The translations under genes were made by a program, and so were the position numbers. A stretch of 64,000 nucleotides of DNA, from positions 1,576,312 through 1,640,311 of the forward strand of contig JANPWX010000246.1 of assembly GCA_024734555.1 (NCBI GenBank), written 5' to 3'. The notes below the pieces were generated by a model that ran no database searches, was not told the DNA's origin, and worked only from the letters and a program-made list of their open reading frames with translations. The first letter of the stretch is position 1. The number at the start of each line of letters is the position of its first letter. Positions 40,185 to 53,305 of the stretch are shown here, one piece after another. The stretch comes from Trochalopteron elliotii. Its lineage: Eukaryota; Chordata; Aves; Passeriformes; Leiothrichidae.

Positions 40185-40740
40185 ACCCATCCTAAATCTG
40201 TTCCTCTGTCTATTCTCAAAATCCATTCCTTTCTAGCACCAACGGTAAAACATTACTTTAAGTGTTCTGCAAAGTGACTCCATCAAACAGACGATGGAGC
40301 TCTGTGACACGTGTTACACATCCACTTAGTTCAGCTTGGAAATACTACAGTTTTAAATAACAGCGCTCGAGACTTCTGTCGGCATCTTACAGAAAAGTTG
40401 AGTCATTCCTGGCTCAGGCACTGCCAGTCAGAAGGAAGAGGCTGTGGGCAGGAGGGTGCTCTGTGCCCACACCATCCCACCTGCCAGACACAGCTGACTG
40501 CTGAAGCACTGTGGCACAGTCAGTGCAGCTCCAGGCTCCCCCCGTGCCATCCCTGCCCCACCATGAGACAGACAAAGATTCCCAGCGGAAGCAAGTCCCA
40601 GGCTGAGATGTACGTAAGCACCAAGCGAACGGCTGCCCAGATGTGTGGCCTCTGCCTGTGCTGATGTGCCTGGGTAGTGCAGCAACTGACAACACCACAT
40701 CTGTGGTACCACAGGTTCCAACAGCTATTCCCTCAGATAA
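40185..40740. other. GC-richer unique stretch, no gene recognised
   Basis: This follows the cassette and stays GC-richer than the intron average, most strongly from about 40360 to 40700. It contains a 7-bp-arm stem (CTCCATC...GATGGAG, near 40278-40299), an E-box CACGTG near 40307-40312 and a 14-bp perfect palindrome CTGTGGTACCACAG at 40701-40714. Frames of 94-117 codons are open on both strands, but none resembles a protein I know. It could be an old repeat or a regulatory element. Confidence 0.35.
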
Positions 40741-43700
40741 AATCCAAGATGGAACAATTAATTTCTAAAGGATAAACCAGCTTCTGGGTTAAGCCAGGAT
40801 GTATGAGATCTCTGAAATCACAATGTCACACTGCAGTGCAGGCACACAGAGCCACCCTGTTGATACAGGACAGCTGGAAGGCTGTGTTTTGCTTGCTTTT
40901 TACCTGATCAAATGAAAATAAAATTTAAATCACTCATAATAAAATATGGATAAGCTAATTTTTCTTCTAGAGTGGACAGACAAACTGATTATGAGTCAGA
41001 AAGTCACCGGGCCAAACACTGTGCAGATAACATGGTGATCCCTCCTCTAACGAGTTTACAAAGTTAAAGTAGTGATGTTTACAGAGTGAGCAATGAAAGA
41101 AGTATGAGGCTTTAATTTACAGCTGATGCCAAAATTAGAAAGCATTCCAAAAACTTGGGTGCCATAGAATGTGAGAGAGCTGACACGTAGAGCAAAATTG
41201 TTGGAAAACAAGATAATAATGGAAGATATAACAGCAAATGCCTAGATTATTCTCACCCATACTTTGTAGCAACTCTTAAAGCAATTTTTCAAAATTATGT
41301 ATAGTAATAAAGTAAAACACAAGTAATAAGGGCAGGCTGCCAAATGGTACTTAGAACACAAATCAAAGGACTACGCTGGAGTACACATTAAAATTTAAAC
41401 CTTTCATCTGCTACTTGTACGACAGTATTGTAAGAAAGACAGAAATGGAAAACTTTTTTCCCTAATTAAAACTCCCTGTTGAGATGCAAATCGCTAGAAT
41501 TTCATATAAAGTGTTGTTACAGCAAGACAGTAATGAAGATGGGTTTTGGTATAACTAAGACAAATAGGACAGGGAGTTAAAGATAGATATTTGTCATTGC
41601 AGATAACAGGATACTTTTAAACTGGCTTAATGCATGCATATACTTTATGATACCAGGGTAAAAATCATGCTGAGGTCACAAATTCTCCTGCCTTTTCCAG
41701 AATACTAGGATACAATGCAATGAGCAGGAAAATAGAGGAAGAAGCAAAAAAAATCTTCGTTTCTTCAAGCATGTCTTCAGTACTAATAGGTACAAGCCAA
41801 AAGGATACCTGGGTCCTTCTGAAAGTGTGCTCTAGTGCTTGGACACATTTCCGGAACACCGTTTAATTTACTAATATAGACATGGCATTTATTGCTCTGA
41901 AGTCACAACTAATTTGGTAATGTACCGTACACCAGGGAGGTTATGTCTGCTGCTTGCTTATTATTGCAGCAAATACAAATCTACCAGCAATAACAGACAC
42001 TTACACAGAATTAAAGAGGTAGTATCCTGGGTGATCCACATGGAAATGAATGCAATAACAGCTTGGAAAAATATGTGTGAAATCCAAATTCTAATCAAAA
42101 CCGTTCTTCAAAGTTTTCTGTCTATAGTATTTTCCAAAATTGTCTTGGTGTGTCAAGAACTACCAGGGCAATCTGTAATCTGCCAGGCTAGTCTGTGATA
42201 TTTTATGTGTTCTACTGAGAAACAAAAAACCATACCATAAGAGGTTACTCGAGAAATAAAAACTCAAAATGACAAACAATATTTAGGACATAATAGAAAT
42301 ATCCTTTTGAAATAGCGAGAGAAAAGAAATAAACTTTCAGCTTTTCAGTTCAAGGTCAGTTGTGGCAATGCACAATATGAACCACATGAAAAAACTTTTT
42401 ATGCCAAAATGACTGACCCCTGTGTTTTTTATTTTGAGCAGTAAGACAAATTTGAAGTGTCCAAATGTTGGCAAATTATTTTGCTTTCATATAACTATGT
42501 AAATTGTGTTGATCATTAGTAACGAAATTCTCCAAGTATGTACTCTTTCATTGTTTCAAGTAGGGCTTGGGGGTGGAACTGAAGTGGAGGAGTGTTGTCG
42601 CAGCACTAGTATTGTTTCTATCTACTTCTTAGAAACAAAAGTTAAAAATAATGCTCCTTCCTAGTTCTTCACACTCACAAATGCCTTAGTATTGGTTACA
42701 ATGATAGTTCCTGGTTAGGTTAAGCAACAGTAGTCGAAAGAATTGAAAAGCAAACTTCTACTAATTGCTAACTCATGAGATTCTGGGGTTTAACCATAAA
42801 GACTGAGAAGTTTTTTTGTAGTTCAAAGGCATGTCTGTTTCAACTTCACTAAGAAATTCTGGCAGAAATAAATTTTACAAATTCACGCATTTCTGCACCC
42901 AGTACTGCCCGCTGCATGCTTAATTTCATTTGAGTACAAAGAAAATGAATTTCTTTCCACAGATACATTCCTGTATTGCAATAACTAGTTCTAGTTGGTC
43001 TTATGTTTTTCCAGAATAACAGCGGTCATAAGGGTATTTCAACACATGCATCACAATCTATTGCACATTTAATCTTCTATTTACCTGGTGTTTTTAGGCA
43101 AGCTTCCTAGGGCTTAGAAGGCATTGACATTACACCTTTGCAATACTTCTGATATGGAGGGTTGGCTATGGCAAGATGAAAGAATGGGTATGAGCTTTAG
43201 AAAAAGTGCACCACTTTATCTTGATTATAGAAAGATGGAGCTTTCTATGTCTGCCAGCCAAATAACTGTTTTTTAAAACATACCATAGCACTTTTCAGAC
43301 CAGTTTATGATTTTTGATGAATGCTTTTTGGATGTTGTAATCTTTTGAGATCCTTGTGTGCAGGGAAATACCTCTGCTTCTAGTCTTGTTCAATGACAGA
43401 AGTAGATCTCCATTCTACACCTACCATGAAAAGAAGATTATTCTGGTAAAGTGGGGCACCAGTCTAGTTCCCTGCATGGCTTGTGTGGCATGGCATTAGA
43501 TGAAAAGAGCTGATGAGTAGATGCTCTGCACCTTTGTATTTAATAGAAAATGCACAGCCTGATTTTAAAAGCTTCCTTAACAGTAAAAAGAAAACAGATA
43601 CCAGATAAATCGTAATTATCAATAACACATGATATAAGCTCTCATTTCTGGCCTGATGGGAGTCTGTGCTGCACTATGGACCTCTATGGGTCCGAAAATA

Positions 43701-46700
43701 ATTTCTGGTTTCTCATATTTGCTGCGTATGAACCCACATGTCCTCCAGAAATAAGACCACATACAGCGAATGAGTTTTAGAAACATTATCAGAATTGGTT
43801 TTCTGGTGTGCAGACTGTGAATTTATCATATCCGTTATGCTTTATTTTCTATATTACTCTCTGTAATATTCCAAAACTCATTCATTAGCATATTGGGAAA
43901 ATGCAAACACAGCTGAAAAAAACTGAGTCCTGTAGTTTGTGGAAATATTTGGAGTAGTTACCCAGCACTAATAACATGAAACTTGTTTGCAAAAATAATC
44001 AACTGTGTAACACCAGAAATGACAAGAAAAAAAAAGACAGAAAAACTTTTTGTAGAACCAGCAACCCACTCTAAACCTTCTCAAAAGGGTAGGATTTGTA
44101 GTATTGAAAACCACCTTTTTCTAGACCAGATTGACACATCTGAGAGATACAGGTGTTTGGGCAATAAGGCCCTTGGATCTCAAATAGCAATTGCAGCCTT
44201 TAAAGAAGAATACAGGTTGAGAATATTCAAGCTGTATGCCTGAAGCTGCACATCTCTGGCCATTTGAGAGAAAAAGTTGATAAGTATAAAATAATTTAAA
44301 TAAAAATATGAGTGGCTGCACTGGGCCATAGCACAGCTCTAGAGACGTGTTTAAATCAACATCTTCACTTAAGAAATGGCCCATACAAAAAGAAAGTTCC
44401 CCTGGTTGCTCGTGCTCCATTGTCACATTCCACTTTAGGTGATAAAAATGTTTTAAATGTAAGAAATTTACCAATTTAAAATTCTACGTAGACTCATGAT
44501 ACTTCCCAGAGAAAATGTAATTCAAAGTCCATTGTGATTACAGTACAAGTTTAAAAATTCAAGGTAATTTTGTGAGCTGAAATAAAACATGGCTCTAGCA
44601 GTTCAGATAAATACTAGCAGTAAGAGAAATACTAACTACTTAGTAATAGAATTACACAATATTAAAGCCTCATACCTTGGTCTTACTTGACCACGGGTAT
44701 TTTATCCTTAATCAAGAAATACAATATTAGTGCTAACATCCAAAAATAACTAAATATTTGGATTCTGACATACTCAGAAGAGTTAAGAAAACAATCAAGA
44801 CAAAAGAAGTAAGAGCACGGAATTGCTGTGGACTAACATTCTTGATTCCTGTTAGAAGAGCACCAGATCCACCTAGTGGAATTTTCCTTTATTACAATGA
44901 CTCTAAAATGCCATCTTGTAAGCAGTATCACAATATATGCTGCTTGGTGGCAAAACTAATACGTTTTATTGTCACTGAATCACACAAGTTAGTGCTGGGG
45001 AGAATCCTGCTAGGTTTCTTTGTGTCACGCAGGAATATTATTGCTGGCTTTCACCTACGTTAAATTTATGAAAGGATGATGTTTACATTGCTCATTTAGG
45101 GAGACGGTATTTTCTAATTTTTTATATGTCATTAATGTTTTTTTCTTCTAACTAAATTAAATGTGTCGTTTTTGTGTAATCTTATTTTTTTAAGCAATTG
45201 AATATATTACTCTGACAACTATCTGGTTTTAAATTCAAGCCTATAAAGTTCTGTCATGTTCCTTCCATACTCCACAGCAGTTATTAGTAACAACTAAATT
45301 GGTAAATATTAAATTCTGTTACTGATATAGTTTAAACTCTCTGACAAACTTTTTCTTTCTTCTCTCAATTCTCTAAAGTGTGTATTAGAATCTTTCTGGG
45401 GATATGTGCAAAACTGTACTAAGATAATGCACAGAAATATCAAGGACACTTAAAAATATGTTTTGATAACATGTCTTTTTACAACTGTAAGACCATATTC
45501 AAACTATTTTGTATTTTGAGTTATTCCCAGGAATGCCAGCAGGAGTTGCTGATTCTGCATGTATGAGTGTGTTCAGCACATAAGAGAGCATAATGAGATT
45601 TCATTCCCTCTTCTCCATACACGTACTTATTTTCTAAGAGAACACTAGAAAAATGTTTATAAAGTTTTCTAGGCCTCAAATGTAAAGTAGCTATATTAGC
45701 AGAACTTGCAAGACATGCTGCACAGTACTTCCAGCAACTGCTTGGTTTGATTGCTGAACACAGAATTAATATTTATTATCTTGCTCTGAAGTTTACAAAT
45801 TATCATCATATACAAAATTTATCCTTAGGCAGTGCAAGTAGGTTCAAACCTGTAGGCATAGCTGTAAAGAGCACAGCCCTTATAAAATCAGGTCTCTGCT
45901 ATTTGAACGGGATTTATCTTGACTGAATAAAACCCCCACAGGTCCTGGATAGAATGCAGGAATTTAAAAAGGAAATTGGAAAATATGTTCTATATGGGAT
46001 TATTCTGGACTTTTTCAGAATACTGACATGTCAGAAAAATGAGATTATTTACTTTGTTCTTTCTATTCTTAATTAGGAGCATGGATTTAAAAAGACATGG
46101 TAAAAGTTGTTCTCTTTTGCAGTACAAATGCCATAGAAGTATGAGAGACATAGTTGCAGGACTAAAAAAACCCAGACATATGATATATGATGTTCTAAGG
46201 AGTAGGCAGCATTTAGCAGTCTGGTACATCCAGTGGCTGTTAATGATAAAACGTGTTGGTATACGATGGTGTGCTACAATTACTTTCTCAGAACATACCG
46301 AGATTTTCAAGTACCTTCTAAAGTAAGAAACAGGCTTCTGGGGGAAACAGGTTTCATCTCAGGAGTTTTGATACTGGAACTATTTTTTAATTATTATTTT
46401 TCCTGTACATCACAATTTTAAGTCAATAATTTCCATTTAATTTTCTCAAGAACAAAGCCAAGTAGAGATTCAGAGCAATATTCACCTTATGGCATATAAA
46501 GTGTTCACAACAGAGATCTCAGCACTCACATAAAGGTCCCTTTATTAATAGAGAAAAATAGGTACCTTTAAGGCATGACTCATTTGATATAATTTAGGCA
46601 TTTGCCTAGATGAATCACATCAGAGAAATGGCTGCACATCTTCAATGATTGTAGCAAGACTCTAGACATGTATCTCCTATGACTGAGTAGTAAATGTGAA

Positions 46701-46912
46701 TTTCACTGATATAGTCAGAAACTGAAATTTTATCCCTCCATTGTTCCTCCTTTTGCTAAAGCAGAACACAATTTAGCATGTCCAATATAGGTCAAAGAAA
46801 ACACTTATGACTTCATTCCAATTTCAAGTGTTCACCTAGATACATGAAATAAACTTTCAAAATTATTTTTTTAATATTTAGATATTTTAAAATTATATAG
46901 ATTTTCAAATGC
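40741..46912. other. Intron, nothing recognised
   Basis: No repeat family or exon seen. Frames of 86-117 codons (for example 44121-44474 minus, 44758-45063 plus, 45990-46326 on both strands) have no recognisable similarity. Confidence 0.6.
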
Positions 46913-46941
46913 AATTTATTTTAAAATTTTTAAAATAAATT
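46913..46941. repeat. 29-bp palindrome with one-base centre, AT-only
   Basis: Arms of 14 bp (left arm AATTTATTTTAAAA) around the single base at 46927. Composed only of A and T, so partly favoured by composition. Confidence 0.92.
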
Positions 46942-46952
46942 TCAAAATTTTC

Positions 46953-46981
46953 TTTTCATAACTATGACATAGTTATGAAAA
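46953..46981. repeat. 29-bp palindrome with one-base centre, mixed sequence
   Basis: Left arm TTTTCATAACTATG (46953-46966), centre A at 46967, right arm an exact reverse complement (46968-46981). It starts 12 bp after the preceding palindrome. Confidence 0.95.
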
Positions 46982-49645
46982 AGTGTCTGTTTCTTAAACC
47001 AATTTATTTTAGTAAAAATAAAATAATCTGGACTGTTAACAGGATATCCATGATTGCATATTGTAGGACCAATCATCACAATGAACTCAAAAATTAATAC
47101 ATGCATAGGGAAAACATAGGTTTTTCTAATAGTGCATGTCTTGCTCCCCTTTCACCTTCTTAATGAGTGGAATATGTAAAATAATTAATATAATGGGCAG
47201 ATGCAAGACACAGTTATGAATTTTGCCCAACACTGCCCTTTATTTGGAATAATATTGTAAAGTTGTGCTGTAAACCCTTTTGAACTTAATCATTTTGGTA
47301 ATGGCTGTTTAGAAGAGGCACTCTAAAATATCAGTAATGTACCTGAGGGTTCTTCTGCTTATCCATGAGGAGTGAAACTGTTTGAGTAAAAGCTCTCTGA
47401 GAATACTGATAGCCTTGTTTTTTATTGCTCATGCTGTAATACCATAGGGAGAGTGACAAAAGAGAAGTCATGAAAAACAAAAACTAGGGGAGGGAGGTCA
47501 TAAGCAAATCAAACATAACACAAGACACAGATCAGGATAAGCATACATTGAATTATATCACCCTGTAAAATGATTGTGGAATTTTAATTTTTTTTAATAT
47601 CGCTTTGTATATAACTTCACATATCAACTGAACAACTCATGGCATCCTACCACCAGAGACACTTGAGTGCGCACATTTTAAACATTCCCACGAGCTTCAT
47701 GCCAAAGCAAAGCACTGAACAAGAATGCTGGGTTACTACAGTATGAATAAGTTTCATGAGGAGATACGGAAGAATTCCAAGTTTTCACCAGCTGGCAAGA
47801 CAGTTTTGGTGAAAGCATCGAAGGTATAAGACCTCCAGATAAGTCCCAGAATGTCCTTGCACTGATCAGTGTTTGTTCTATCTGTACCAAGACTACTTGC
47901 TTTAGGCATGTCAGCTAAACTGGATTAGGAACTCAGGCGGGAAACTCACAGTGAGAGCAAATGAAGTTCTGAAATGTTTTAATGGAAAACTGCCCTTGAG
48001 ATAAAAAAGATGAAGCAGAAAACAAAATGAACAATGAAAATAATTGATTTCTCACAGTATTTTTCAAAGCCAAGTGTCAGCTAGCTTCTAAAATAAAAAA
48101 AACATGCTTCTGTTACTATTCGTTTACTAGTTCAGGGTAAAAACCAACTGCGGGTATTGTCACCAACACTCATCTCTCTTACATATAACATTGTAACAGA
48201 TCTTCAATAAAATATTTGTTATAAAGAGATGGCTCTTTTGACAGATACTTGGGAAAGGTTTTGGGATCTTTTTTTCTTATTTTTATTTGAGTTTGGTTGT
48301 TTTTTTTTTCACTTGCAAGACATCAGGAGGACATGATGAAGACTAAATCCAAATACAAGATTTCACATATTCAGAATTATGTGTGTTGTGACTCTGATGA
48401 CAGTTTTCTGCTTATCATCAAACACATTTCTGTCCCTCCTATTCGTTTAAACTTACCTTGACATTTTCCCATCAGAAGATTCATATTTCAGAACCTCTGG
48501 GTCCATTTAGTATCTTGATAATTGCTACATGCACAGTCAAACAATATAAGCGAATTTCAGGACCAAATAAAATTCTTAATTTTCCTGTTAATTGGTCTGT
48601 GTTGAATTATCAGCAGCATCTTCCTTGATTTGCTGTAGAAAAATGCAGTAGCTAATTCCATCCTTACATGGAAAAAAATACTTAGGTTAACACAAACAAA
48701 TGGGGTGCTAAAATGTTGATGCTTATGGAAATATAACAAATTGTCAGCAATAAACACAAAACCTCAGCCGTTTAGCTTAACAGCACCTCCTGCAAAACAG
48801 TGAAGGGGTTTTATCCTTGATACATTGAGATAATCTGTGTTAAATTCCTGGGTAAATGCACAGAAGATAGCAGTCAGATTGCTTCTCTGCCTTATCTGAA
48901 TTCCAGTGTCCATTAGAATTCTTATGGTGAAAAGCTGAAGTACACATCCAAATCCACAGGAAAATATTTTGCCAAGAACCTCAGCTAAAATGAAACATCT
49001 CCAAAGAATCTTTTGTAAACTCTTAAACTCTTTCTCACATCAAGGCATTCTTGACACAAATCTTCTTACCTGAAACACTATCCAATGTTTTATTTCTTCC
49101 ATAATATATAACATGTGGTCATCTTTCACATTTTCTGTAAATCACAATTTTGATATTCATAGTAATTTTTATTAATAACATCATAAAAATACTGAGAGAA
49201 AATATAATTTCTGATTATATTTTAGACAGTGTTCCAGGAGCTTGCTGTCAAACCTTGAGCATGAATCTCTGATGCAAAGGGTCAGCAAGCTGATTTGACT
49301 AAAGGAAAACAGAAAACCTAATTGTGAGAGCAATTTTGAACATTTGGAACTCTCTGTGTATCTGTGTAGTCATTTGCTTCCATTTTAAATGGACATAAAA
49401 TAAAGACTGTCACCTTTTTTCTGTTTTATATGATACTTATATACTCTGTGTTTGTTTCTTCAAAATACATTTCTAGTCATTCTTGCTAAGCCCATTAGCT
49501 TCTAATGGCATTTGTTTCTGACTCTTGACATCTCATCCTTGCATATATCTCATTTACTACTAACTCTCCTCAGTTCTCATCTTCCTCTTTGCCATGCTTC
49601 AGTTCCAAATTTGTGAATTTCCAAAGCCAACCACTCTATATGCTT

Positions 49646-49679
49646 AGAGGCATATTAAAGGCATATTAGAGGCATATTC
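49646..49679. repeat. Short tandem triplication of an 11-mer
   Basis: Three adjoining units of roughly (A)GAGGCATATTA, with small differences. Confidence 0.8.
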
Positions 49680-52600
49680 TGCGCATTTTTTTCTCTCACA
49701 TTGTCACATCTTATGCTTCTGATTCCCAGAGAACCACAAATTAACAACAACAAAAAAGTTCACAGATCAGAGCAGCGAACCTAAAATAATGAACTTTTTT
49801 TTGGTGGATGTCATATACTAGTGCTACTCTATACTTTGCTATCAAAAGCAGGTGAGAAGAATTATTTCTGCTTGCAATTTGTTGCTCAGCTTCAACTAAA
49901 GAAGGAGCATAGATCTATCAATTCTCTTTAACAATGCAAATTCATGAACTAGCCTGCTGTTTTGCCAACCATCCTCCTTGGCTATGGCTTTGATGCTCAT
50001 CTATTGCTTACATAAATCTTACATATATTTAACTTACAAAGCAGGAAGCACAAAATACCTTGCATTTGGTTAAGTTCACGGAAAACACAGTAGAACCATA
50101 TTGTGTGTGGGACCACAAATCTTTTAAATACTTAGCTCTGCATAATTCTTCTTCTTGCGCTTTAGTGTGCACATGACTGCATATGCATTTCTTTGTGGCT
50201 TACTGGAAGGGAAAGCATTTTATAGAAAGTCATTATGACTCTGTTTTCTGTTTTCAAGTAGATCATGCATGTAGAACAGGAGATGATGAAAAAAATTCTT
50301 ACATGATAGAGACTGAAAGAGTCACTGGCAGCTCATCTGCAACCACTCAATAGAATTATTACTGAATCTATTACTTTAAAGGGTAGCATGAAGTCCAGAC
50401 TCTGAGAAAATCAGGATGGCCAGGTGCTTGGCTGATACCTCAAGAGTGATAAAAAATGTTATTTGGAAAACTCAGATATGTCCTTCACTGATCAATGTGT
50501 TCATACAACCTGATTAGCTCAGACAGGTTCTGATTCAGCTTTTAATACATGAAGTAAAGAATAACTAAGGTCTAACTATATTTTTTTCCATTAGCTTCTG
50601 TCATTAGTGCATCTGAATCAGGCATTTAGTTCATTGATTTAAAAAGCACAGATAAAGCATTTTAATAGATTTTGAAACTGATTTTCTGTATTGAACCCCA
50701 GAAAACTAGAAAGATTTCTAATTTCCTATTAACAGACTCACAGATTTGGAACAGCTATGTTGTAATTCATTATCTGAATAACATTTTGAATATCATTGCA
50801 CAAAGAAACAAGTTTAATCACATTTTCTCAAATTATTTTTCATAGTATAGAAGTGCATTCAAATCCATACACATACTGCTTTTGGATGAACACAGAATTT
50901 TCAAGATCTCTACATGGTATGAAGAACAATCTTTCAAATAAGCAATGAATAAGAAAGTACAATTTGAGGTAGGAATCTAAATCAGGAGTTAAATGTACAT
51001 AACCTTGTAAGGTCTCAATCATTATGAAAGGGATTGCAAGTACCTGCCAATAGCTATTTCAAGGATGTAAACATTTGGGCTGCCAGTGTGTTATCTACAT
51101 CTATAGAAAATTTGTAACTGGAAATAGTGGTATTGAATTTTGAAATAATACAGACTGAATATGACAGGTTTCTTGCCACCAACAGCTATTAGAATTGTGC
51201 ATTGCCCTTTATGGAAAGTGACTGAAACCTTATTCCTTTGAAAGTTAAAAACAGTGGAGGAAAAAAATCCTTGAAATTGATTTTAAGGCTCAAGTCCTGT
51301 TTGCTGTAGGCTGCAACAGAACCTTTTACAGTTGAGTAAATATTTCCTTTCCCCTCTACTATTTTGAAAAATTTTGACCTTACTTCTATTAATACTCTTG
51401 GTATAATACTTTCCAGTCTTTTTTGCAATTCAAGGCTGTATCTATATGATACAGATGCAGTGGACTGAAGAGATATCCAAAGTAGCTCTGAACAATATGA
51501 GACAGGGGAATCAAGCAAAAGATCCAGGGTAAGTCTGCTGTCCTAATTCTGGCAGATTAATCACACTGATAGATCTATATGGCACAACACTGCATTGCCT
51601 CACACACCTGAGAATGTCAACAAAATCTGTTAAAGAGGGAAAATATTTCTAAAATATTTCTAACCTTCAACATCTTTATAGTAAAAATGACTGCCATTCA
51701 ATCCGCTTTACCTTCAACTATTTAAATCAGTTGCAAACAGAAGACAAATCATGCTAGCCAAGATCTGATACACTTGGGAATTTTAACGAGAAATATCAAC
51801 TCCTCACAATATCTTATAGAGCAATGAAGAAGCAGAAAAAAAAGATTTAAGAAGATTTTAAAGAAGAATTATTTCTCCTTTGCACACTACTGAACACAGT
51901 ATTCTTTGAAAAGCCCCAAAATAGTACTGCAGTCCTTAAAAACATTATGTAATAAATTCTGCATCTTAATTTCTTTGAAAAAAGGGGATATTTCTTTCTT
52001 ATGGTTTTTATCACTGCAAATTGCTTCCAAAAAGGCAGAAGTATTAGTTTAAAATATTACCACAATTATGTTCTTGTTTGCTTTTATGTATCATCACCTT
52101 CAAGTTATTTTGTATTGACCTTCAATCAACATAAGCTGCTTTAAAATGCCTTAAGCTAAAAGTATGAGAGGTTGGTTTTGTGGACAGAAAATGCAAGCAT
52201 TTGAAACAGACAATTTATTCCAGACCAAGTATCACAAATATTGTCTACAAAATTAAAATAAAATAACCATAATGAAATTATTTAGATCAGCTATCTTTTA
52301 CTACAATTGACAATTCTTGTAGTAATGAAGGATGCTATCATAAGCCTGTACATTTCAGAACCCAAATTCAAAATAGGATATGTAAAATTTCTAAATTAAT
52401 ATCAGCTTGATCTTAAAAAGGACATTATTTTAAAAGGGAAATCAAATTTCCTTGCTGGCTCATCAACACTTAAAAGGTTAAGCTGGTAAAACACAATTCT
52501 TTATTCAGCTCTCTTCTAAGCTACTGAAGGCAGAACAAGTTGTTGCCTAGGACAACAAAATATTTAGTGACTGTATTTTATCTGTTTTTGTAGAGAACTT

Positions 52601-53006
52601 GTGGGCTGGCAGAAGAGGTTATTTACCAGGGGTTTTAAAGGAAATAAGAAGTCTATTGTACTCCTTGGAAAGGAGATCACATTCTGAAACTTGACATATG
52701 AACACTCTGATAGAACACCAAGATTTTAGACAGAAAATCAAATGATAAGGCATTTATGTGTTCCCTGAATGAAGAGAGATTTTGTGAGGATGCTTCAGAG
52801 ACAGTACTCTCTCTGGCAATAGGTAAAGCAGGTTGCTTTATAATGCAAGATAATTTTTTCAATAAATCAATCATTTGTGCTACCTTCTGTGTTACAGGAC
52901 AAGAAAATGATCCTGCAGATGGAACACTATAGGTGCTAAAATTGCTCAGCTTTGATTATTAATGGTAAAAATGGCTGCCAATCACTACCTGATTATGATA
53001 TATTTT

Positions 53007-53063
53007 GAAGAGAGTGTGGGGGAGGAGAAGGAAAGAAATAAAAGAGAAAAAGAGGGGGGGGAA
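53007..53063 (+). repeat. Purine-rich tract
   Basis: A 57-bp run that is nearly all A and G on the plus strand, with four T interruptions, ending in a run of eight G. Because ANKS1B reads the other way, its transcript would carry the pyrimidine strand. Confidence 0.85.
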
Positions 53064-53277
53064 TTCTGATTTTAAAAATTCTAAAGCAAATGTTTGCCTC
53101 AGAAAGGAGGGAAAAGCAATTGCTATCTGCAAATTTCAATGGCTAGATTTATGAATCAAACATTATTGTTTTAACATCACTTTTAAATCTGAAAACAGTA
53201 TTTTTTTGTTATTGTCATAATGCAAGGAAATAATAGAATCAGGGAAATTACTTCCAAGTATTTATATCATATCTTCT

Positions 53278-53305
53278 ATTTAAATAACCTACAGGTTATT
53301 TAAAT
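53278..53305. repeat. 28-bp near-palindrome, 13-bp arms
   Basis: ATTTAAATAACCT and its exact reverse complement separated by AC. Confidence 0.93.

Noticed and set aside
39783..40226. 147-codon minus-strand frame with a Gln-Asp repeat, and overlapping Leu-Ile and Gly-Ser frames
   Set aside because: The frames are kept open by the hexamer array and high GC. They have no similarity to known proteins and lie in a likely inserted cassette.
44973..45002. Phrase resembling a CR1 antisense terminus (CACTGAATCACACAAG)
   Set aside because: Does not continue into recognisable CR1 sequence.
45836..45862. GGTTCAAACC resembling a tRNA/SINE B box
   Set aside because: No A box at the expected distance and no cloverleaf or SINE tail.
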